DNA from: Hominifimenecus microfluidus
GTDB taxonomy: Bacteria > Bacillota > Clostridia > Lachnospirales > Lachnospiraceae
Direction of reading: 5' to 3'
Assembly: GCA_020687485.1 (NCBI GenBank)
Contig: JAJEQR010000012.1
Span: 16,456-80,455 of the forward strand
Length of the DNA stretch: 64,000 nucleotides
Under the pieces are notes generated by a model. The model was given only the letters and a program-made list of their open reading frames with translations. It searched no databases and had not been told where the DNA came from. The translations under genes were made by a program, and so were the position numbers. Shown in pieces: positions 52,937 through 59,986 of this stretch (its first letter is position 1; the number at the start of each line of letters is the position of its first letter).

Positions 52937-54675
52937 TCTGCGGTTCCTCCTGTCGTGCTTTCTGCCACCCCGCTTTCATCGGTTTTTGCGGACTCATTCT
53001 TCTCCACCAGTGACATCGCTTCTTCCAGCGCGGTCTTCACCGCCAACTGAATCGCCTTCGAGGAATACGTCGCGCGGCTGACAACATCAACATTATCGGC
53101 ACTCTGCTTCGTGATAACCTGACTCACCACGCCTTCATAGAAGACGTTCTTGTAGGTTCTGCCGTTGATCGCGTTATCCAGATAGCGAATATTATCATCC
53201 GGATTGTATGAATTATCGTTCTCCTTCGTAACATTGATTTCCGTAATCCGGTCATCCTTTATCGTCACCGTTACGCGGATATCATACTCAAACTCTTCTT
53301 CATCCGTGCAGCTGCTGACCGCCGTATAGGTGCCATCCTTGTACTTCTTCGCCACCGTCTCATCCGGGGCAGGAGTGGGTGTTGGTGTTGGCGTCGGTGT
53401 TGGCGTCGGTGTCGGTGTTGGTGTCGGTGTTGGTGTCGGTGTTGGATCAGGCGTCGGTTGCTCTACCAGCGCCTGCTTCAGGGCATCCTCCACGGCCTCT
53501 TTCAGTCCTTCCGAGCTGAAAGTTGCGCCAGATACCATATCCACATCCGTCTTCTGCTGCGCGCAGATCGACGTCAGCACAGCCTTCGCCCGTGAAAAAT
53601 ACGCAGGGGTCTCATCCTCCGCACTCAATACCTGAATGTCCGTAATCCGTCCGTCTGTAATCGTAACAGATACTTTGATTTCTCCGCCGTAACCCTCTCC
53701 GCTTCCGGTATAAGTTCCATCCTTATAATTCTCGGCCGGACGGATCGAAGGATCCTCCGGAGCTGTTGGCACTGTGGGTTCTGTCAGCTCCGCGGAAGTC
53801 TCCGGCTCCTGTACCGGATCGGTCGGCTGCTCCGCACCATCAGCTGCCGCCTGACTCAACGCACGCTTGACTGCATTGATAATTCCATTAGAAGAATAGG
53901 TCGCTCCCGATACCGTATCCACATTCGGGCTCTGACTGCTCAGCATAGCAGAAATCACAGCTTTCGCACTGGAGAAATAGGACGGTGTCTCGTCATCCGC
54001 GCTCACAATACAGATATCCGTAATCTGGCCACCGGAAATCGTCACCTGCACCGTGATCTGACCGCCGAATCCCTGCGCAGAACCAGTGTAAACACCGTCA
54101 CGGTACGCCGCCGGAGCCGTAAAATCCTCGCTGACAATCGGAGCCGGCTCCGTCTTCTCCGGCGCTTCGTTCTTCACTTTTTCCCCGGTCAGAGCGTTCT
54201 GGATCGCGCCAAGAATGCCTTTGGAGGAATACGTCGCACCAGATACCACATCGACCTCCCATGTCTGGCGAGTCAATACCGTGTCGATCAGCTTCTTCGC
54301 CCGGTTAAAGAAAGATTCCGTCTCGCCAGAAGCTTCCAGGATCTGAATGTCTGTCATGTGTCCGTCCTTCATCGTTACCTGTACCTTGATCAGACCGCCG
54401 TAGCCCTGCGCAGAACCAGTGTAGACGCCGTCCGCATAGGGAAGAAGTGACGTCACCGCAGCCTCCGTCTCCGCCTCGGATCTCTCCGGTTCCTTCGCCT
54501 TCTCTTCCTGTGCATTTATCTCTTCCTTCTGCTCCTGGATCGTCAGGCGCTCCGGGATATCCGCCAGCACAGGCCCGGAGCCGGGAAGGGTCCCAATCAC
54601 AAGTCCCGCCACAACAACTGCCGGAAGAAGCTGCACCAGCGGACGTATTTTCTTCTTTACTTCTTCTCTGATCAC
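52933..54675 (-). CDS. Exported protein with four FMN-binding domains
   Basis: A 580-residue protein with one N-terminal membrane segment (residues 10-35, IRPLVQLLPAVVVAGLVIGT), so anchored and facing out. Four FMN-binding domains follow at about 80-165, 190-275, 316-402 and 445-555. Their flavinylation motifs are VVSGATYSS (T148), TVSGATYSS (T259), MVSGATFSS (T385) and VVSRATYSS (T536). The fourth domain is diverged and longer. Domains are joined by Pro/Glu/Thr-rich linkers; the last linker is a run of about 14 Thr-Pro pairs (residues 408-436). Its start overlaps apbE by four bases. The layout suggests an extracellular flavin wire, like PplA-type proteins with repeated domains. Confidence 0.93.
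   Translation of the reverse strand: MIREEVKKKIRPLVQLLPAVVVAGLVIGTLPGSGPVLADIPERLTIQEQKEEINAQEEKAKEPERSEAETEAAVTSLLPYADGVYTGSAQGYGGLIKVQVTMKDGHMTDIQILEASGETESFFNRAKKLIDTVLTRQTWEVDVVSGATYSSKGILGAIQNALTGEKVKNEAPEKTEPAPIVSEDFTAPAAYRDGVYTGSAQGFGGQITVQVTISGGQITDICIVSADDETPSYFSSAKAVISAMLSSQSPNVDTVSGATYSSNGIINAVKRALSQAAADGAEQPTDPVQEPETSAELTEPTVPTAPEDPSIRPAENYKDGTYTGSGEGYGGEIKVSVTITDGRITDIQVLSAEDETPAYFSRAKAVLTSICAQQKTDVDMVSGATFSSEGLKEAVEDALKQALVEQPTPDPTPTPTPTPTPTPTPTPTPTPTPTPAPDETVAKKYKDGTYTAVSSCTDEEEFEYDIRVTVTIKDDRITEINVTKENDNSYNPDDNIRYLDNAINGRTYKNVFYEGVVSQVITKQSADNVDVVSRATYSSKAIQLAVKTALEEAMSLVEKNESAKTDESGVAESTTGGTAE
53374..53446. repeat. Microsatellite encoding the Thr-Pro linker
   Basis: About twelve near-identical hexamer units (GGTGTT, GGCGTC or GGTGTC on the plus strand) encode Thr-Pro pairs in the linker before the fourth FMN domain. 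Hexamer changes keep the frame, so the linker length may vary between strains. Confidence 0.9.
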
Positions 54676-55805
54676 GAAATTCCCTCCTGTGAAATCACAT
54701 GCACCTTATAATCCGACGTAAACTGACCGGAGAGCGGCTCCGTCACATAGACCTCGCCGTTTTCATCCATCAGAATCAGGTCAAAATCCGCTCCATAATT
54801 GCGCCAGTATTCTGCGCTCTGCTCCAGGCCCATAACGTAGCAGGACGTAGAAAGCCCGTCGGCAAGCATGCCATCGGTACTGACCACCGTAACGGAAAGC
54901 AGTCCACTCTCCGCCGGATACCCGGTCTTCGGATCCAAGATGTGATGATACGTCTTCCCCGTCGCTTCATCCACGAAGTAGCGCTCATATGCGCCGGAAG
55001 TAATCACCGCCCGATCTGCCACAGACACCACACCCAGATAGGCGCTTCCATTCTCCGGGTCCTGCGGATCCTGAATACCGCAACGCCACAGGGAGCCGTC
55101 CGTCTTCGTGCGGTAACACTGCACATTGCCGCCGAGGGAAACGACCGCTCCTACCAGATCATATTCTTCGAAGATTTCCATCAGATGACCGGAGGTATAA
55201 CCCTTGGCAATGCCGCCCAGATCAATGCCCTGCCCTTCTGCCAGCATGATCGTATCGCCATTCACAGTCAGCTTATCGCTGCCGCATTGCGCCAGAAGCG
55301 CAGAAAGTTCCTGTGCATCCGGCACGGCAAATTTACCCGTAGTAAATCCCCACAGATCCATCAGCGGATATACCGTAATGTCAAATGCTCCGCCCGTCGT
55401 ATCATAGAGGCGAAGAGCTTCCGTCACCATCGTATTCGTATCCTCCGACATCACGCCGGAGCCGTCCCGGTTGATCCTGCTGATCTCACTATCCGCCTTC
55501 CCGATGGAAAGAAGATCATCCAGGCGCTCAATCTCCGCCTGCGCAGCCGCAACTGCTTCCTCTGCGCGTTTCCCGTAGCAGGTAACCGTCATGTAGGTAT
55601 CCATGGCAAAAATATCCGCATTGGCGGATGGAATCTGCGAAGGGTCAACGGTTTTCGATGTTTCCGTTTCGCCTGCACTTTCTGCTGCCTCTCCGGCACC
55701 GCCTCCGGAAACTGTTGTTACGCCCGCAGATGAGTTGCTTCCCGGCTGCGAACTGCATGCCGCCAGGATCAGGCACAGCGCCAGAATCATACATTTTCGT
55801 TTCAT
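54672..55805 (-). CDS. apbE: FAD:protein FMN transferase (ApbE), lipoprotein
   Basis: ApbE attaches FMN from FAD to Thr/Ser in the SGAT motif of exported flavoproteins. The 377-residue protein has a lipoprotein signal (MKRKCMILALCLILAAC, Cys17), so it acts outside the membrane. Conserved parts are FAMDTYMTVTCYGKRAEEAV, the FAD-binding GIDLGGIAKGYTSGHL (around residue 195), VSLGGNVQ and the magnesium-site region ITSGAYERYF with HILDPKTGYPAESGL and STDGMLADGLSTSCYVMG. Its gene lies between the Gx-family gene and the four-domain FMN protein, its expected substrate. Confidence 0.97.
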   Translation of the reverse strand: MKRKCMILALCLILAACSSQPGSNSSAGVTTVSGGGAGEAAESAGETETSKTVDPSQIPSANADIFAMDTYMTVTCYGKRAEEAVAAAQAEIERLDDLLSIGKADSEISRINRDGSGVMSEDTNTMVTEALRLYDTTGGAFDITVYPLMDLWGFTTGKFAVPDAQELSALLAQCGSDKLTVNGDTIMLAEGQGIDLGGIAKGYTSGHLMEIFEEYDLVGAVVSLGGNVQCYRTKTDGSLWRCGIQDPQDPENGSAYLGVVSVADRAVITSGAYERYFVDEATGKTYHHILDPKTGYPAESGLLSVTVVSTDGMLADGLSTSCYVMGLEQSAEYWRNYGADFDLILMDENGEVYVTEPLSGQFTSDYKVHVISQEGIS

Positions 55806-55833
55806 TTATTTTCCCGTTCCTTCCCTGTTTCTT

Positions 55834-56337
55834 CTATATCAGAATCTTTTGCAATCGCCGGCAGAGTTCTCCGCCAATCACACCGATGATCGCTCCGCTG
55901 ACCAGACCGCTGACCCAGAGCACCAGCAGATACCAGCCCAGCGCCGCCGTCTGCAGGACAAGCATCGCCACCAGAATCTGACCGATATTATGCGCAATTC
56001 CTCCCGCGATGCTTACGGCAACCATGCTGAAGGCATTCGTGCGTTTCAACAGCATCATAACCGCGCCGCTTAAGATGCCTCCAGCCAGACTGTATGCCAG
56101 ACTCATGCCGTTGCCGAACAGCATGCTGACCAGAACGATGCGCACAAGATTAATCACCGCCGCGCTTCCGTAGCCCATTCCGTACAATGCAACAAGTACC
56201 ACAACATTCGTCAAGCCAAGCTTCATTCCCGGTATGGCAAAAAATACGGGCAGCTGCGCTTCCAGATAACTCATAATCATTGCCAGTGCGACAAGAAGTC
56301 CGTATCTGGCAACTGTTTTTGTTCTGTTTTCTTTCAT
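55834..56337 (-). CDS. Gx transporter family membrane protein (heptaprenyl-diphosphate-synthase component I-like)
   Basis: A 167-residue protein with about five membrane helices. It starts MKENRTKTVARYGLLVALAM followed by IMSYLEAQLPVFFAIPGMKL and GLTNVVVLVALYGMGYGSA, the conserved part of the PF07456-type family. The old name is misleading; the fold resembles ECF S components. From memory, in flavin-based extracellular electron transfer loci this family occurs as an EetB-type partner of NusG-II proteins. It sits between the NusG-II gene (5 bases) and apbE (28 bases). A role in flavin or quinone supply or electron transfer is inference. Confidence 0.88.
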   Translation of the reverse strand: MKENRTKTVARYGLLVALAMIMSYLEAQLPVFFAIPGMKLGLTNVVVLVALYGMGYGSAAVINLVRIVLVSMLFGNGMSLAYSLAGGILSGAVMMLLKRTNAFSMVAVSIAGGIAHNIGQILVAMLVLQTAALGWYLLVLWVSGLVSGAIIGVIGGELCRRLQKILI

Positions 56338-56342
56338 GTCTT

Positions 56343-56732
56343 CTACCTTACCGTAATATCAATGTCATCCGATTCATTTCCGTTCTCACCCAGGATCTCC
56401 ACAACTACCTGGTTAGGAAGACAGACGATACTCTGCCCGCTGCGTTTTACACGGCCGGTATGCACACAGACACCGTCCGGGCAGGAGGCTTCCTCGATTC
56501 TTGCTGTTCCGTCTTCGATTACCAGCAGGTTCCGGCCTCCGTTCACGCCGTCAATCCAGTAGGATGCATCCTGATTCAACGGATACGATGCAGTCACAGT
56601 TCCCGCTACCCGTACATTTACCTTGTCGCCGGACGATGTGGTAAGCAGCAACACGACGGCAAGGATTCCGCCGACTGCCAGTAATGCAGCAATAAGGATT
56701 ATATCCGCCCGCCGCCATTTGATTTTTTTCAT
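56343..56732 (-). CDS. NusG domain II-containing membrane-anchored protein
   Basis: A 129-residue protein with one membrane segment (residues 9-31, ADIILIAALLAVGGILAVVL) and an exposed NusG-II-like beta domain. This contains VNVRVAGTVTASYPLNQDAS, RNLLVIEDGTARIEEASCPD, GVCVHTGRVKRSGQSIVCLP and NQVVVEIL. The Cys pair in CPDGVCVH is conserved in the family. It is the first gene of the flavin locus, co-encoded with the Gx protein (EetA/EetB-like pairing, from memory). The start at 56732 overlaps the stop of a five-codon frame (56744-56729) that carries the better AGGAAGGA site, so translation may be coupled. The long open frame upstream to 56972 covers the promoter and is not coding. Confidence 0.85.
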   Translation of the reverse strand: MKKIKWRRADIILIAALLAVGGILAVVLLLTTSSGDKVNVRVAGTVTASYPLNQDASYWIDGVNGGRNLLVIEDGTARIEEASCPDGVCVHTGRVKRSGQSIVCLPNQVVVEILGENGNESDDIDITVR

Positions 56733-56804
56733 ATAACGCTTATCATTCCTTCCTGTATTGTCACTCCTGCAACTGCTGCTTTTACAGGTTCTCAAAATTT
56801 TTGA

Positions 56805-56820
56805 GTTAGTCGTTTCTAAC
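56805..56820 (-). promoter_or_regulatory. GTTAG-N6-CTAAC palindrome in the flavin-locus leader
   Basis: GTTAGAAACGACTAAC on the minus strand, nine bases after the T run of the leader hairpin, the same relative place as the copy at 51362 in the surface-protein leader. Confidence 0.62.
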
Positions 56821-56828
56821 ATTTTTGC

Positions 56829-56863
56829 AAAAAAGGCTCCTCTTCCATCATGAGAAAGAGGAG
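56829..56863 (-). terminator. Terminator-like leader hairpin (attenuator candidate) of the flavin locus
   Basis: CTCCTCTT and AAGAGGAG arms around an 11-base loop (with CTCA in it, as in the other leader), followed on the minus strand by CCTTTTTTGC. It is downstream of the promoter and upstream of the first gene. A smaller GCATTC/GAATGC hairpin lies at the predicted transcript start (56872-56894). Confidence 0.65.
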
Positions 56864-56900
56864 AAATACCTGCATTCATTCGCAGAAAGAATGCGTTATT

Positions 56901-56930
56901 ACTATAGCAAATATCCGGGGGTCTTGTCAA
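56901..56930 (-). promoter_or_regulatory. Promoter of the flavin locus
   Basis: TTGACA (56930-56925) and TATAGT (56906-56901) on the minus strand with an 18-base spacer ending TTTGC, nearly the same as the promoter at 51460-51489. The 358-base gap 56733-57090 holds this promoter, the leader elements and, at 56931-57090, nothing else I can recognise. Confidence 0.8.
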
Positions 56931-57090
56931 GGAGAATTGCGCATCTGGGGACTTTTCCCAGAGTTCTAACATAGGCTCTATATGGGTTCCTCACAAACCA
57001 GGGAAACCGACTTTTAAGGAAGTTTACTGCACTTTTTTCCGGAAATCCCACTTTTAACCTGCTACAGACTGGAACTCAGAAGGCTCTACT

Positions 57091-57993
57091 CTACAGATCC
57101 GAGAAAAGGTCTGCCTTGTAAATGCCATCCTCCAGCATCGCCTGGAAGCTGCTTCTTACAGCCGCCACATCCTCGTGGTAGGTCATACCGTACCAGGTAT
57201 CATTCGTTCTCAATACTTTAACAGAAATCCGTCCTTCGGCCAGCAGCTGACCCACGAACGTTGGAATCAGATACTCCGCCTTCAGAGGATTAGAAGGGAC
57301 CTCCTTTTCAAAGAACTCCGCGAAACCTGCTTCCAGCGCCTTCAGGAAATCCGGTGTCAGGCCCCACATATTCATGGAAACCAGAGACTCAATATCCAGC
57401 ACGTTTCCGTCCGCTTCTGCGCCATCCGCTGTCTTCCGGATATTCTTCGTCTCCACAACCTCCGTCAGGTTATGCTCCGCATCCATCTTGCAGATGCCGC
57501 GCGTTACGCCACCGTTGTCCGACAACGTATTCTTCAGTACGAAACCTGCCATGCAGGAATCTCCGCCGTTCACCAGATATTCATGCACAGCGCAGAAACC
57601 CTCTCTTCCATAGTAATCATCCGCATTGATTACTATAAACGGAGTCGTGAGCACATCCTTCGCAGCCAGCACCGCCTGGCCGGTTCCCCAGGGTTTCGTC
57701 CGTCCCTCCGGCAACTCGCCCGGAATGTCCTGAAGATCCTGGAACGCATAATCCACCGTCACATTATGCTGTGCGCAAACGGCTTCAATCCGGTCACCGA
57801 TCACCTCACGGAATTCCTTCTCGATATCCTTACGAATGATAAATACTACTTTATTGAAGCCGGCAGCAAGCGCATCATGAATCGAATAATCCATAATGAT
57901 GTGGCCACTGTCATCCACCGGTTCCAGCTGCTTGATTCCACCGCCAAAGCGAGATCCGATCCCGGCGGCCATAATAAGTAATGTTGTCTGCAT
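57091..57993 (-). CDS. Sugar-phosphate nucleotidyltransferase family protein
   Basis: A 300-residue NTP-transferase-fold protein. It starts MQTTLLIMAAGIGSRFGGGI followed by KQLEPVDDSGHIIMDYSIHD, the nucleotide-binding GxGxRxxG-type loop. The product-metal site is FIVINADDYYGREGFCAVHE, and the enzyme has PWGTGQAVLAAKDV for base recognition. The family joins NTP and a sugar phosphate; the exact sugar cannot be told. The start at 57993 follows AAAGGAG, and the longer 58044 reading is unsupported. It is a single gene between the flavin locus and the LysR gene; a link to surface glycans (compare glf) is possible. Confidence 0.88.
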   Translation of the reverse strand: MQTTLLIMAAGIGSRFGGGIKQLEPVDDSGHIIMDYSIHDALAAGFNKVVFIIRKDIEKEFREVIGDRIEAVCAQHNVTVDYAFQDLQDIPGELPEGRTKPWGTGQAVLAAKDVLTTPFIVINADDYYGREGFCAVHEYLVNGGDSCMAGFVLKNTLSDNGGVTRGICKMDAEHNLTEVVETKNIRKTADGAEADGNVLDIESLVSMNMWGLTPDFLKALEAGFAEFFEKEVPSNPLKAEYLIPTFVGQLLAEGRISVKVLRTNDTWYGMTYHEDVAAVRSSFQAMLEDGIYKADLFSDL

Positions 57994-58146
57994 ATTTTTT
58001 CTCCTTTGTGTGGCAGAGAACCGCCTGACAGCCCCCTGTTCCACGCATCCGTATTCTATGCTTCCGATTATACTACGGATAAATACTATTTTCCAGTCTT
58101 AATTTGTAAAATCCATCCGCTCTTTTGTTAACCAGATTTGCTGTAC

Positions 58147-59031
58147 CTATGTGAGCGCGCCGGCACGAAAATTCTCCCGGAAGAAACGCACGAATGCCTT
58201 CACGGCAGGCGACCCGTAAGCAACCGGAGATACTGCCATTCCCAGTTCGATATACTGCGGCGGGTCCAGCGGAAGCATCTTCACCGGGAAATCCCACATG
58301 TGTGTGCTCAGTTCATTTGTGATAAATACTCCCATATTCCTTGATGCCATAGCGGTTGCTGTACTGGAAGTCAGCGTTGTGTAGACGATGTTCGGAACAA
58401 TATCGTACTGAGCAAATACGTAAGACTGATCCGGATTCTTTCCGTGCGCGCACTCAATCATGGTAGCAGTGGCACATTCCCTTAAGGGGAGTGAATCCCA
58501 CTGCGCATAAGGGCTTTCGAATCCAACAAGAGCCAGCAATGGGTTCTTCTCCAGTTCAATCCATTCTCCTGCCAAATCATGATGATTGCTCAGAAAGCCG
58601 ATGTCCGCGGAACCATTGTTCAGATCTTCGATAATGTGCCTTCGCACACCGTCGTCATTGATCTTGAAGCCCACTCCCGGATGGAGTGTCTGGAAACGAC
58701 TGATGATGTCCGGCAGCCAGGAGGCGCAGACGCTGGGATATGCCGAAATGGAAATATCTCCGACCATAAGGCCGCTGATCTCATTCGCCATCTGATAGAT
58801 ACGCTCCTCCTGCCGCAGAAAATTCAGAATCAGGGGGTACAACCGCTCCCCGTCCACCGTCAGTTTTACGCCTTTCCTGCTGCGGTGAAACAGCAAAAGA
58901 TTCAGTTCTTCCTCCAGCGCTGTTACCAGCTGACTGACCCCTGATGTGGTATAATTCAGATCCTCCGCCGCCCGTGAGAAACTTCCGGTCTTTACGGAAG
59001 CTACAAATGCTTTATATCTTGCTGTATCCAT
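58147..59031 (-). CDS. LysR-family transcriptional regulator
   Basis: A 294-residue regulator. The N-terminal winged helix-turn-helix covers residues 1-65 (ARYKAFVASVKTGSFSRAAE, then LNYTTSGVSQLVTALEEELN, LLLFHRSRKGVKLTVDGE). The substrate-binding domain begins near residue 90 (VGDISISAYPSVCASWLPDI) and runs to the C-terminus. It is transcribed divergently from the cupin-oxidoreductase cassette with a 213-base gap, the standard arrangement for a LysR activator of the neighbouring operon. An inverted repeat in the gap (59142-59157) is a candidate site. The effector is probably the pathway substrate. Confidence 0.93.
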   Translation of the reverse strand: MDTARYKAFVASVKTGSFSRAAEDLNYTTSGVSQLVTALEEELNLLLFHRSRKGVKLTVDGERLYPLILNFLRQEERIYQMANEISGLMVGDISISAYPSVCASWLPDIISRFQTLHPGVGFKINDDGVRRHIIEDLNNGSADIGFLSNHHDLAGEWIELEKNPLLALVGFESPYAQWDSLPLRECATATMIECAHGKNPDQSYVFAQYDIVPNIVYTTLTSSTATAMASRNMGVFITNELSTHMWDFPVKMLPLDPPQYIELGMAVSPVAYGSPAVKAFVRFFRENFRAGALT

Positions 59032-59141
59032 GAACTCCTCCCCCTCTTCTCTCTGTTCTATTTCTATTTTCTCTGAATTCTTCCCGCTGCCTTCTTCTCT
59101 TTTTCCGTTATTTTTCTTTTCTGTTTTCTTCTATTTTACAT

Positions 59142-59157
59142 TAAGTTTTACTAAACT
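59142..59157. promoter_or_regulatory. Candidate LysR operator
   Basis: A perfect inverted repeat AAGTTT-TACT-AAACTT lies 20 bases upstream of the -35 box of the cassette promoter, where LysR activators usually bind. It contains a T-N11-A type symmetry. Confidence 0.5.
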
Positions 59158-59177
59158 TCAACTTAAAATCCTTTACA

Positions 59178-59206
59178 TTTACTTTTTCTTTTGTCTTGTA
59201 TATAAT
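59178..59206 (+). promoter_or_regulatory. Promoter of the cupin-oxidoreductase cassette
   Basis: TTTACT (59178-59183) and TATAAT (59201-59206) with 17-base spacing. The weak -35 box with a perfect -10 box fits an activator-dependent promoter. The first ATG is 38 bases downstream, after AGGAGG. Confidence 0.7.
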
Positions 59207-59244
59207 AAGGCCATAAGAACAAAGCACATTCAAAGGAGGAAATC

Positions 59245-59928
59245 ATGTCCATCTTGCAGCTAGATTTTGCTGAACCATTCTTCAGCATCGACTATGTGGA
59301 ATCGGAAGATTCCTACCATATCGGCAAAAAAAGTATGGTAATCAATCTCGCGGAGCACGAACACGAGAACATTTTTCTGGACGGGGAGCGCACAGTTGTA
59401 CCACTGAAAGCAGCCATGGTGCAGGATATGACAATCCGCAACCTGGTAAAGGCTTTCGTTATCCGCGATGTGGAGCGCACGGATTTAAACGATCCCGCCA
59501 CTGTTGCTGAAATCAAGAAGACCTGGAAATCCCTTTACGAGATGTCCGGCATTGCCAGACACAAAGGACTTCCTTATTATAAGTCTCCGAAATTCTGCAT
59601 CGGCGAGGGCCGCAATCACATCGAGCTGAACCTTTGCTTTGTCAGCGAAGGCATGGTTCCTTCCGGACCTCACAGAGAGCACGACAGAGACTTTGATGAG
59701 GTTCACGCGCAGATCGCCGGCTACGGAATGATGCGTATCTATGATTACGATGATAAAGAACATATTCATCAGGAACTGAATATGGCTCCCGGAGTTGTTC
59801 ACGACAAGATGTATGATTCGGAAGGGAAATATCCCTGGCATGAATACAAGAGTGTGACACCCTGCATCTACTGCCCGATCGAGCTTGACCGCGGTAATAA
59901 TGAGAATTATCACCCCACGGACTTATAA
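59245..59928 (+). CDS. Cupin-like protein of unknown function (first paralogue)
   Basis: A 227-residue soluble protein starting MSILQLDFAEPFFSIDYVES after AAAGGAGG. I do not recognise a named family. The C-terminal half looks like a cupin: GPHREHDRDFDEVHAQIAG gives an H-x2-H ... E-x-H metal-site pattern. NMAPGVVHDKMYD gives the PG-x2-H second motif. GKYPWHEYKSVTPCIYCPIE follows. The protein at 62062 shares the layout, including YKSPK, H-x-E-H, E-x-H and YPWH-x-Y-x-SVTPCI. Both flank the oxidoreductase and isomerase genes, so a metal-dependent lyase, isomerase or epimerase of the same pathway is a reasonable guess. Confidence 0.8.
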   Translation: MSILQLDFAEPFFSIDYVESEDSYHIGKKSMVINLAEHEHENIFLDGERTVVPLKAAMVQDMTIRNLVKAFVIRDVERTDLNDPATVAEIKKTWKSLYEMSGIARHKGLPYYKSPKFCIGEGRNHIELNLCFVSEGMVPSGPHREHDRDFDEVHAQIAGYGMMRIYDYDDKEHIHQELNMAPGVVHDKMYDSEGKYPWHEYKSVTPCIYCPIELDRGNNENYHPTDL

Positions 59929-59986
59929 ACGATTTTTCAACGATTTTTAGGGACTATTTTAAATTACACAGTAAGGAGACTTCATT

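Noticed and set aside
53374..53446. CRISPR-like short repeats
   Set aside because: The repeats are in-frame hexamers coding for Thr-Pro with no spacers; they are a protein linker.
56343..56972. Long version (209 codons) of the NusG-II gene
   Set aside because: The extra N-terminus would be encoded by the promoter, leader hairpin and palindrome; the membrane segment begins right after the shorter start.
57001..57090. Terminator after the nucleotidyltransferase gene
   Set aside because: Two similar short segments (GGAAACCGACTTTTAA and GGAAATCCCACTTTTAA) occur, but no stable hairpin with a T run is evident.
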